Positions 16,226-24,600 of a stretch of 64,000 nucleotides of DNA are shown one piece after another. The notes below the pieces were generated by a model that saw nothing but the letters and a program-made list of their open reading frames with translations, searched no databases and had not been told where the DNA came from. The DNA is taken from the NCBI GenBank assembly GCA_937872385.1, contig CALMSO010000045.1:40695-104694 (forward strand). Reading direction: 5' to 3'. Each line of letters starts with the position of its first letter. Position 1 is the first letter of the stretch. The position numbers and the translations under genes are program-made. The DNA is from an uncultured Saprospiraceae bacterium. GTDB lineage: Bacteria; Bacteroidota; Bacteroidia; Chitinophagales; Saprospiraceae.

Positions 16226-16768
16226 TTAGTTTTCTTCTGTTTTTACAAACTTTAGTGCTGCGCCATTCATGCAATAGCGTAGCCCGGTAGGCTTTGGGCC
16301 GTCTTCAAATACATGGCCTAAATGGCCGCCGCAACGCGCGCATACGTTTTCGATGCGCACCATGCCGTAGCTTTTATCCACTTTATCAATAATATGCTCC
16401 GGGCGGATGGGCTGCCAAAAACTCGGCCAGCCGGTACCGGAGTTGAATTTTGTATCGGAGCTAAATAAAGGTAAATTACAGCCGGCACAGGTGTAAATAC
16501 CTTTGTCTTTTACATTGAGTAATTCACTGGTAAACGCCCGCTCAGTGCCCGCTTTGCGCAGCACATAATATTCCATTTCGGTAAGCTCTGCCTGCCATTG
16601 TGCATCGGTTTTCACTACGGGCTGCAGCGTATCGCCCGCGAGCGAGAGCAATAATACCTGCGCTGTTTCCTTTTTTTCGCTGGTATTCATTACCTTTTTT
16701 TGCGCTTGATTACATGATATAAAGCTGAATAAGGCGATTACCAATGTAAGCATTTGTATGTTTTTCAT
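16226..16768 (-). CDS. msrB: Peptide-methionine (R)-S-oxide reductase, lipoprotein
   Basis: The ~180-residue protein reduces methionine-R-sulfoxide in exported proteins. The lipoprotein signal ends in FSFISCNQ (Cys at about residue 19). The SelR domain shows YYVLRKAGTERAFTSELL, two zinc CxxC motifs (CAGC and CARC), FNSGTGWPSFWQPI, GHLGHVFEDGPKPTGLRYCMNGAAL with the catalytic Cys in RYCMN. The start is placed at the ATG at 16768, because upstream in-frame codons encode no plausible signal. It is a free-standing MsrB without fused MsrA, anchored in the envelope. Confidence 0.93.
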   Translation of the reverse strand: MKNIQMLTLVIALFSFISCNQAQKKVMNTSEKKETAQVLLLSLAGDTLQPVVKTDAQWQAELTEMEYYVLRKAGTERAFTSELLNVKDKGIYTCAGCNLPLFSSDTKFNSGTGWPSFWQPIRPEHIIDKVDKSYGMVRIENVCARCGGHLGHVFEDGPKPTGLRYCMNGAALKFVKTEEN

Positions 16769-16833
16769 GTGTTTGATATGTTTTATTGTTACATTTTTAT
16801 TTACATTACGATTTTTTTCTAAACCCTTCAACC

Positions 16834-17301
16834 CTATTTTTTATTATTCCTTTGGCGCGTACGCGGATGATTCCATTCTTCACGTTGGGCAAATTCCACA
16901 ATTTTACGCATAAATGTAACAATAGATAAAAAAACTAAATAACCCAGCGTAAGTACAAAATAAATCCAGCGGTAGGAACCGGCTTCACTGATGGGCATTG
17001 CTGAAAAAAGATAGGCCATCAGTCCGGAAAGCACGGCCAGCCCCATGAAACTGTAGATGCTACGCCCCCAGTAGCGAGCAGTATTTTGGGCAGAGAGTGA
17101 AAAAACACTATTGAACATAGCAAAAAATAGGATAAAAGAAGCCGTGGTGAGCCAGGGAAAACGATTAGAAATAACCATCAGCCCTACGACATGCACTAAT
17201 TTGCCTGCCAATATTACAATAAAAGCCGCCCCAAAACACATCAAAGCTTGATATACGGGATCGAGCGTTTTATTAAAAACCGAACTTTGCGAAATAGCCA
17301 T
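16834..17301 (-). CDS. Unknown four-helix membrane protein
   Basis: I do not recognise the family. The 155-residue protein has about four hydrophobic helices (roughly residues 18-40, 50-70, 80-103 and 110-130) and a basic, Asn/Arg/Lys-rich tail ending in RQRNNKK, probably cytoplasmic. It has no Cys or His clusters that would suggest cofactors. It lies ~65 bp before msrB on the same strand and could be co-transcribed with it. Confidence 0.7.
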   Translation of the reverse strand: MAISQSSVFNKTLDPVYQALMCFGAAFIVILAGKLVHVVGLMVISNRFPWLTTASFILFFAMFNSVFSLSAQNTARYWGRSIYSFMGLAVLSGLMAYLFSAMPISEAGSYRWIYFVLTLGYLVFLSIVTFMRKIVEFAQREEWNHPRTRQRNNKK

Positions 17302-17400
17302 ACCAATAGATTATCAAAAATTTACTGAAAACCCTATTGGAAGAAAACTCACAGGTTGCCTTTTTGTTGCAAAAGGGCTACATTCTTTTTTCGGTAGCCG

Positions 17401-18117
17401 CTAAAAACCGAGCACATCTTGCATGGTAAAAACGCCCTGTTTCCCTATCAGCCAAGCGGCGGCGGCGATTGCCCCCAGCGCAAATCCATCGCGGGAGTGC
17501 GCCTCGTGGCTAATGCTAATGGTATCAATAGGCGAGCGGTATATCACTTCGTGCGTGCCCGGCGCGGGGTCGGTGCGCTCAGACAAAATGGACAGCTCGG
17601 CGGGGGCAGCAGCCGACCGATTGACCCAAGTATTTTTGCGGGCCAAAGCTTTGAGAATGCCTTCAGCAAGTGTAATGGCCGTGCCGCTGGGTGCGTCCAA
17701 TTTTTGAGTATGATGTATTTCCCGCAGGTGCACATCATATTGCGGTTGTTGTTCCATCATATTGGCTAAAAAGCGATTCAGCGCAAAAAAGATATTTACT
17801 CCAATGCTAAAATTGGTGGCATGAATCATAGCTCCACCAAGTTGTTGGCACAGTGTCTGGGCTTCGGGTAGCCGCTCTAACCAACCCGTGGTGCCCGATA
17901 CGACCGGCACGCCCGCCTCGAGGCAGCTGCGGATATTGGCGAAAGCGCTTTCTGGTTGCGAAAATTCAATGGCGACATCGGCTTGGCGCAGGTTTGCTCG
18001 ATTGAGGTCTGCGGTGTTATCTACATTGATGCGCAGCACGACGGTGTGTCCTTGCTCGGTGGCCAAGCGCTCGATGGCTTGTCCCATTTTGCCGTAGCCG
18101 ATTAGTGCAATTTTCAT
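17401..18117 (-). CDS. dapB: 4-hydroxy-tetrahydrodipicolinate reductase
   Basis: The ~238-residue enzyme catalyses the NAD(P)H-dependent step to tetrahydrodipicolinate in lysine and diaminopimelate synthesis. The dinucleotide motif is MKIALIGYGKMGQAIE. VVSGTTGW and FSIGVNIFFAL follow, and the catalytic signature is HHTQKLDAPSGTA with His and Lys. It is slightly shorter than the E. coli enzyme, typical for Bacteroidota. The start at 18117 is chosen because the Rossmann motif follows it directly; a longer frame up to 18168 adds unconserved residues. Confidence 0.95.
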   Translation of the reverse strand: MKIALIGYGKMGQAIERLATEQGHTVVLRINVDNTADLNRANLRQADVAIEFSQPESAFANIRSCLEAGVPVVSGTTGWLERLPEAQTLCQQLGGAMIHATNFSIGVNIFFALNRFLANMMEQQPQYDVHLREIHHTQKLDAPSGTAITLAEGILKALARKNTWVNRSAAAPAELSILSERTDPAPGTHEVIYRSPIDTISISHEAHSRDGFALGAIAAAAWLIGKQGVFTMQDVLGF

Positions 18118-18189
18118 AAAGCGCTGATTGTCAGAGATATAATATTGTTTTAAAAAAATTTTTTGCAAAAAAAAGTGACTTTGGCGTAG

Positions 18190-18293
18190 CGCTGCGTCTT
18201 AATAATAGATTAAAACAACAGCTCTCTTTTTAATCTAAATGCAAATTCATTTCAGCACCCTGTCGGCTTTGGTCGGAAGGGTGTTGTTTTTTT
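18190..18293 (+). ncRNA. Possible plus-strand small RNA upstream of dapB
   Basis: A Rho-independent terminator on the plus strand (18253-18293) has no plus-strand gene upstream of it, because dapB and tpiA both run on the minus strand. It is preceded by a perfect 9-bp hairpin AGATTAAAA/TTTTAATCT (18207-18236). A weak TGACTTTG box (one mismatch from TAnnTTTG) lies near 18175-18182. Together these suggest a ~100-nt transcript antisense to nothing annotated. I cannot assign it to a known RNA family. Confidence 0.4.
18253..18293 (+). terminator. Rho-independent terminator without an upstream gene
   Basis: CAGCACCCT (18253-18261) pairs with AGGGTGTTG (18278-18286) across a 16-nt loop, followed by seven T. 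It is directional for plus-strand transcription. Confidence 0.75.
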
Positions 18294-18340
18294 ATTGATC
18301 AATGCGAATACTAGGTTAAAATATTAAGCATACATGGTGA

Positions 18341-18410
18341 ATAACCCCGTAGGGGTGCTATATTTATAATAAGGTCATAAAAAGTCGGAACCCCAACGGG
18401 GTGACACCGC
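18341..18410 (+). repeat. Interspersed palindromes AACCCCGTAGGGGTG / AACCCCAACGGGGTGACA
   Basis: Two short palindromes ~45 bp apart. The second matches the trpE-trpG spacer element at 13180-13198. They are non-coding and lie between tpiA and dapB. Confidence 0.7.
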
Positions 18411-18460
18411 GCCTCTATGATATATCTAATTATAAAAATGCCTTTTTATTTACTACGGCT

Positions 18461-19222
18461 TTAACCGAAACTATTGACGATGGCTACAAAATCGCTGGCT
18501 TTGAGCGAAGCACCTCCCACGAGTCCGCCGTCCACGTCGGGTTGGGCGAATAATTCTTTAGCATTGCCTGGATTGACGCTGCCGCCGTACTGAATGGTGG
18601 TCAGGTTGGCAATTTCTTCATTATAATGCTGTGCAATTAACTGGCGGATGTGCGCGTGCATTTCCTGCGCCTGCGCTGGCGAGGCAGTCTGGCCGGTGCC
18701 GATAGCCCACACGGGTTCATAGGCGATAACCACCCGTCGGAAGGCTTCTTCCGAGAGGTGAAACAGTGCATTGCTCAGTTGCGAGGCTACCAATTGCTTG
18801 TGCTGGCCGGCTTCGCGCACGTCGAGTTTTTCGCCGCAGCAGAAGATGGGCTGTAGCCCTTTGCTTAATACCGCATCCACTTTGAGGGCCAATTGGGCGT
18901 CGGTTTCGCCGAAGTACTCGCGCCGCTCGGAGTGTCCGATGATGACAAACTCCACGCCCACCGATTTGAGCATTCCGACCGAAACTTCGCCGGTGTAAGC
19001 ACCGTTTTCCGCCTCGTGGCAATTTTGCGCAGCTAATTTCAGGTTGGAAATATCCTTGATAATATTGCGCACGCTATTGAGGTGAATAAAAGGCGTAGCC
19101 AGCACCACCAATACGCCGGTGGGTTGCAGTTGCTCCACGATATCCTTGGCTAAGTCGCGCCCCTCTTCGTAGAGTTTATTCATTTTCCAGTTGCCAGCTA
19201 CAATAAGTTGTCGTTTATTCAT
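18461..19222 (-). CDS. tpiA: Triosephosphate isomerase
   Basis: The 253-residue TIM barrel interconverts dihydroxyacetone phosphate and glyceraldehyde-3-phosphate. All catalytic elements are present: NWKMNK (Lys near residue 13), IIGHSERREYFGE (His near 97), and AYEPVWAIGTGQTAS (Glu near 170, followed by loop 6). The phosphate-binding QYGGSVNPGNA and DGGLVGGASL sit at the C-terminus. Length is normal. It is monocistronic as far as visible; I find no clear TAnnTTTG box in the 226 bp upstream, which holds an AT-rich repeat-like stretch (19305-19385). Confidence 0.98.
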   Translation of the reverse strand: MNKRQLIVAGNWKMNKLYEEGRDLAKDIVEQLQPTGVLVVLATPFIHLNSVRNIIKDISNLKLAAQNCHEAENGAYTGEVSVGMLKSVGVEFVIIGHSERREYFGETDAQLALKVDAVLSKGLQPIFCCGEKLDVREAGQHKQLVASQLSNALFHLSEEAFRRVVIAYEPVWAIGTGQTASPAQAQEMHAHIRQLIAQHYNEEIANLTTIQYGGSVNPGNAKELFAQPDVDGGLVGGASLKASDFVAIVNSFG

Positions 19223-19304
19223 TGTTTTTTATTTAGTTGTATAGTAAAAACTCGTTGGGATGTAATGGCTTGCTAAAAAAATATGGCGTTAAAGTAATGG
19301 AGTG

Positions 19305-19385
19305 TTGTTAATTTGTTAATGTTAGTTGTTATTTTTGGGAATTTTTTGTTATTGATAACCAGCGATTTGTGTTTTGTTTTGCAAC
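19305..19385 (+). repeat. Diverged copy of the TTGATAATCAG interspersed element
   Basis: TGTTATTGATAACCAGCGATTTGT and flanking T-rich DNA resemble the elements at 21351-21424 (complement) and 52003-52080. Similarity is clear only over about 25 nt. Confidence 0.4.
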
Positions 19386-19448
19386 TAAAATAGTTATATC
19401 CGGATGCTTATTAGTAATTATAATGCTTTTTGCAATAGAATAAAATGA

Positions 19449-20042
19449 TTAACCCTGGGCAGCTCGTTTCCGTTTTTGTCGCATATTATAAAAAAACTCC
19501 GTACCTACGCCCAATAGCACCGCCACGCCCATCAGCGCGAGGTGCCAGTACCAGGGCAGAGGCGCCCGCTCGGTCTCTACATATACTGCATATTTAGATA
19601 TGTCATATCGCTCATTATCAAAGGCTTGGGTGCGATTTTTGGATTTTCCCATTTTGCGTACTACGCCCTTGATAGTGGCCGGGCCACGCGGGGCACAATC
19701 GCCGCGCTCCACACAAGCGGGATCATAGACCTGTGTCCAAGCGATGACCGCAATGCGCGTCTGAATGGCACTGTCCAATTGCATTTGCCGCTCGGCACTC
19801 ACCAATGGATATTGCACGACACCTGCTTTTTCGCCCTTGCGCGGCGGCGCGTACTGAAAGTCACCGGTGCGTTGCCCGCCTGTTATTTCGATGAAATCGG
19901 AGTCGCCAACTCCTTGTTTTTCAATTTCTTCTATGGTGTATTGGCGCAGCTTGTGTGTGCCGGTAAGCCCCGATAAAATACTATTGCAGCTATTGATAAA
20001 TAAAACGACGGCGCCAAAAGCAATGAGCAGACGATACAGCAT
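19449..20042 (-). CDS. Unknown bitopic membrane protein
   Basis: I do not recognise the family. The ~197-residue protein has an N-terminal hydrophobic segment (LYRLLIAFGAVVLFINSC, residues ~3-20), a ~130-residue probably periplasmic domain with two Cys (DPACVERGDCAP) and charged stretches, then a second helix (WHLALMGVAVLLGVGTEF) and a basic tail RQKRKRAAQG. The start is placed at the ATG at 20042, directly before the hydrophobic segment. The layout recalls DUF3592-like proteins that carry a soluble domain between two helices, but I cannot confirm this. Confidence 0.7.
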   Translation of the reverse strand: MLYRLLIAFGAVVLFINSCNSILSGLTGTHKLRQYTIEEIEKQGVGDSDFIEITGGQRTGDFQYAPPRKGEKAGVVQYPLVSAERQMQLDSAIQTRIAVIAWTQVYDPACVERGDCAPRGPATIKGVVRKMGKSKNRTQAFDNERYDISKYAVYVETERAPLPWYWHLALMGVAVLLGVGTEFFYNMRQKRKRAAQG

Positions 20043-20198
20043 GGTTTGATTTTTATAATGCGTTTTCCCAGGTACGGTGTTGCTGGCCCGCTTCAGAACG
20101 GGTATGCTTACAAATCGGGGCACAATATAAGGTATTTCCGCCACACGGTGTTATCCGAAAAGATGCGTCAAAATAAAAAATACAGGTCGGAGGGCGGT

Positions 20199-21299
20199 TT
20201 ACTTACGGAACGCAGTCATGCCGGGCAATGCGCGGAAGTCAAAACCCCACAGCGCTTGGTTTTCCCAACTGGAGCCATCCGTAGCGGAGTTGCCCTTGAA
20301 AGCAATCCATTCGGGGGCCCAATAGCAGAGGCCCGTGCCCCGGGGCGTGTTTTCGATGATGCGCCGCAGCGCAAGCAAAAAGTCGAGTTGCCCTTGTGGC
20401 GTAGCCGGAAATTCCGGTAAAATCTGATCGGGCAAACCGATAATATTGTTGGTCTGGTCGGCCCAAGCAAAGGTAAATGGATAAGCCGTTTCGGCAATAA
20501 TAATGTCCTGCTCGAATGCGGTACTCAGCGCCAGCAATTGCTCTTGCAATGTTGTAAGACTTTTGCCGTGCCAGAACGGATAATACGACAGTCCAATTAA
20601 ATCGAAATCCAGGTCTTTCAGGTTGTTATAAAATGCCAATGCGCCTTCATGCCCAGCAAAGTGCAGCATAATTTTGGCATCGGAATGTGCCCTGACCGCT
20701 TCAATGCCTTTTTGCAATAGTATTTTCATTTGCTCCGGTCGGTTGCGATGTCCATCGGGCCACAGCAAGCCGTTATTTATTTCATTGCCGATTTGAATAT
20801 AATCGGTTGGAATTTCTGTAACGATTTTTCGGGTATAGTTATACAGGCTATCTTGCAAAGCGGCGAAATTGGCCTGCGCCCAGCGCGCTGGTTTGGACTG
20901 GGCGCCGGGGTCGGCCCAAGTATCCGAATAGTGCACCGTGAGCCATACTTCCATGCCGAGGTCTTTTATTTCTTTAGCAAAAGCCTGCACTTCTGCAAAA
21001 CCCGCGTGCTGGTCTTTGGGGTTTACCCAAATTTTGAGCCGAATGGTATTCACTCCTGCGCGTTTGAGGGTGGTGAGCATGTCCTCCGGTTGGCCGTCGG
21101 CGTTGCGCGTGACGGCATTCGACAGGCGAATTTGTGGCAGAAAGGAAATATCCGCGCCTCGGATGGGGAGGGTGCTCGCCGATTCATCGGCAGGTGGTGT
21201 CTCAGTAGCCGTGCAAGCCGCTAAAAGCCACAACATCAAACAGAGCTGCAAGTGCCGTGGTACTATAATTTTTGATGCCAGATATTTACTTAGTTGCAT
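20199..21299 (-). CDS. GH53 arabinogalactan endo-beta-1,4-galactanase, lipoprotein
   Basis: The 366-residue protein has a lipoprotein-type signal (LWLLAACTATETPP) and a GH53 catalytic barrel: IRGADISFLPQ, AGVNTIRLKIWVNP, VWLTVHYSDTWADPGAQ with KPARW, the acid/base Glu in YIQIGNEINNGLLWP, LDFDLIGLSYYPFWHG, and the nucleophile Glu in IIIAETAYPFTF. GTGLCYWAPEW is the conserved C-terminal motif. It should cut beta-1,4-galactan side chains of pectin at the cell surface or in the periplasm. No SusC/SusD or other galactan genes adjoin it, so it is an orphan enzyme here. Confidence 0.93.
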   Translation of the reverse strand: MQLSKYLASKIIVPRHLQLCLMLWLLAACTATETPPADESASTLPIRGADISFLPQIRLSNAVTRNADGQPEDMLTTLKRAGVNTIRLKIWVNPKDQHAGFAEVQAFAKEIKDLGMEVWLTVHYSDTWADPGAQSKPARWAQANFAALQDSLYNYTRKIVTEIPTDYIQIGNEINNGLLWPDGHRNRPEQMKILLQKGIEAVRAHSDAKIMLHFAGHEGALAFYNNLKDLDFDLIGLSYYPFWHGKSLTTLQEQLLALSTAFEQDIIIAETAYPFTFAWADQTNNIIGLPDQILPEFPATPQGQLDFLLALRRIIENTPRGTGLCYWAPEWIAFKGNSATDGSSWENQALWGFDFRALPGMTAFRK

Positions 21300-21350
21300 A
21301 AAATGTATTAAATTAAGTGCCCAGATATAATTATTTTCAATACAAAAAAA

Positions 21351-21424
21351 CGAATAAACAACTGATTATCAAAGGCATAACGACTGCCCCAATTAACGAA
21401 TAACAATGTCTCATTACTTATTAC
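21351..21424 (-). repeat. TTGATAATCAG interspersed element upstream of the GH53 gene
   Basis: Read on the minus strand, it runs from AATAAGTAATGAGACATT through GTTAATTGGGG to TTTGATAATCAGTTGTTT and matches the element at 52003-52080 in order and spacing. It lies 50-125 bp before the GH53 start, in the same orientation to its gene as the 52-kb copy is to cruF. The rest of 21300-21665 shows no gene. Confidence 0.65.
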
Positions 21425-21665
21425 AAAATCTTGCTCAAGCGGATTCAAAACAAAGAAACAAAAAAACGGAAAAACTGGGGCATATTAGCTCCACAATTAA
21501 ATACCAGGTGCATTACTATTTTTGCCAATAGCATGGTTGTCAGGAATGTGTTGCTCGCACGCTCCTGTGGCCAATGGTCAAAAAAAATACGTCAAAACGC
21601 AATAATTTCAGTGCTTTCCGCTTTTGAATGGCAGATAAACTGTATCTTGAACAAAGCAATAAAAC

Positions 21666-24600
21666 ATGAAGAAATGCCTCGTCTTTTGCATCGTTGCCTT
21701 TGCTGCAATTTCTTTATTTGCACAAAACAATCAAGTGATGCCCGGATATGAGAGAGAATGGAAACGAATTGACTCTTTAGAGCAACAGGGGCTGCCGCAG
21801 TCGGCTCTTTCCGAGGTAGAAAAACTCTACGCCCGCGCTAAAAGTGAAAACAACCCTGCACAAATCGTCAAAACCCTTATTTACCAACAAAAATATCAAA
21901 GCCAGCTCGAAGAAGACGGCGATGTGCAGTCCATACTACGCCTGCAAAAAGAGATGGCCGCGGCCGAATTTCCGGTGCAGCCCATTTTACAATCCATCTT
22001 GGCAGAGCTGTACAATCGCTACTGGCAGCAAAACCGCTGGCAAATACAGGAGCGTACCACCACCGACGACTTTGTGCCGGAAGACATTCAAACTTGGAGT
22101 GCAGAGCAACTTTTGGCCGAAAGCGCCCGGCTTTACTTAGCTTCCCTTGCGGACCCGCGCACGCGCCAGACGCCCTTAGCCGATTTCAAGGACATCACCC
22201 TGAAGGCAGAAAATAGCGAAGGGCTGTGGCCTACGTTGTACGATTTGCTGGCGCACCGGGCAATTCAGTATTTTTCTAATGAAACCAGCTACCTCAATCA
22301 GCCGGTGTACCGCTTTGTGCTCGACCAAGCCGAAGCTTTCGCTGATGCGGCTACGTTTGTGAATACGGCTTTTGCAACCAAAGATACGGCTGCGCTCAAG
22401 TATCGGGCTTTACGGCTTTTTCAGCAGGTATTGCAGCATCATTTGAATGACGCCGACCCGAAAGCGCTGATAGATGCCGATTTGAAACGGCTGCAATTTG
22501 TACATAACACCAGCATCCTGCCTAATAAGGATGATCTCTATCTAAAAGCACTCGAAGCCTTGCGTGCGCGCTACCAGCAGCACCCTTCAGCCGCAGAAGT
22601 GGCTTATCAAATTGCTGCGCATCATTATCAAAAAGGGAGCGAATACAACTGGAGCGACCCCGCTACCGAGCCGTACCGGCTGCGATACCAAATGGCTAAG
22701 GCCCTGTGCGATGAAGCGATAAAAGCCTATCCACGGACGTTTGGAGCCAACCAGTGCGCAGCATTGCAAAGCCAAATTCTACAAAAATCCTTGAGTTTGC
22801 AAGCCGAGGAAGTGAATTTGCCCAACCAGGCCATGCCGGTGCAGGTACAATACCGCAACGTGCCAGAGGTCTTCCTGCGTGTGGCCCAACTCAGCGAGCA
22901 GGATGCAAGCAAAATTGAAGGATTGAACTATGAAGAGACGCTGAATGTGCTGCTCAAGCTTAAAAAAATAAAGGAATGGTCGGTCAAGCTGCCGGATGAT
23001 GGCGATTTTCAGTTGCATACCACCGAAGTTGCCGTGGATGGGCTGCCTTTCGGGCAATATGTGATTTTGGCTTCCGACAATAAAAAATTCCAAAGTAAAG
23101 GAGGTGCGGCCGGGTATTTATTTACTCAAGTATCCAATTTAGCGTATTTCCAAAGGCAAATAGAAGGTGGTAGTTTTGAATTTGTCATCGTGCATCGCCA
23201 TACCGGCGAGCCATTAGCGGGCGTAGAAGCCGAGTTTTTTGGTACGGATTATAGCAACCGGCGCAATCAGGAAACCCGTCGTAGCCTCGGCAAAATGCGC
23301 AGCGATGCGCAGGGCTTTGTGCGGCCCAATTTGCAGAGCGACCTGAGCATTTCCGTAGAGCTGACGCAAGGCAAGGACAAACTGTACGCCAAACGTTCTT
23401 TTTACAACTTTTTCTACCGTGGGCAGCAGGAAAGAAGCGCTACGACCCACACCCATTTTTTCCTCGATCGGAAAATTTATCGCCCTGGGCAAACCATTTA
23501 CTTCAAAGCCTTAGTTTTTGAAAAAGATGTAAATGAAATGCCGCGTATTCTGCCCAATCATGATGTCACCATCACTTTTTATGATGTAAATTATCAAGAA
23601 GTTAGTGAATTGGAGCTGCGTACCAATGAATTTGGTACGGTGAATGGCTCATTTACCGCGCCGCGCAGTGGTCTGCTGGGGCAGATGCACCTCGATGCCG
23701 ATACCGACGAAGGCGAAATGTATTTCAACGTAGAAGAATACAAACGCCCGAAGTTTGAAGTAGTCATGCAGCCTTTAGAAAAAGGATATGCCCTCGGCGA
23801 TACAGCGCAGGTGCGCGGCGTGGCCAAAGCCTACGCTGGTAGCAATGTGGACGGCGCTACCGTGCGCTACCGCGTGACCCGTGAAGTGCAGTACCCCTGG
23901 ATGCCTTGGTGGCTCTGGCGGCGCGGCGGCTTCCCGATGCGCGGCGAAACGACCGAAATCGGCTATGGTGAAACCACTACCGATGCCAATGGCGAATTTG
24001 TCGTCAATTTTGCTGCGCTGCCCGACCTAACGGTAGAACAGACGCGCAATCCGATGTTTATATTCAAAGTATCTGCTGATGTCATTGATATTACTGGCGA
24101 AACCCATACCGCCGAAAAAGTACTAAATCTGGGCTATCTCACGCTGCAAGCGGATTTCAGCCTGCCGGAACGGATAGACCGCAGCACGCCATTGAACCTT
24201 AAAATTAGCACGACCAACCTCGACGGGCAACCCGCACCGGCGCAGGGTACGGTCACTATTCATCGCTTGCAACCGCCGCAACGCACCTTTATTCAGCGCT
24301 ACTGGGGCCGCCCCGACCGCCAGACCTTGAGCAAGGATCAGTTTTATAAACTGTTTCCGCATTTTGCTTATGCTGATGAAGACGAGCCGCAAAACTGGGA
24401 CAAAGTTGCCGAAGTTTATACGATAAATTTTAATACACAAACGGCTGATAATCTGTCATTAAACTTGCAAAACCAAGAAGTTGGGCATTACGCTATCACG
24501 CTTGCTACGCAGGATGGCAATGGCAAGCCCATCACCGTGACGAAGTTTTTTACCTTGTACGATGCCCCAGCCCGCCAGATTCCGGCGCACACCTTGCACT

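Noticed and set aside
21431..21665. 106-codon plus-strand frame upstream of and overlapping the alpha-2-macroglobulin gene
   Set aside because: Composition is random, no promoter fits, and the signal peptide of the macroglobulin lies in the other frame.
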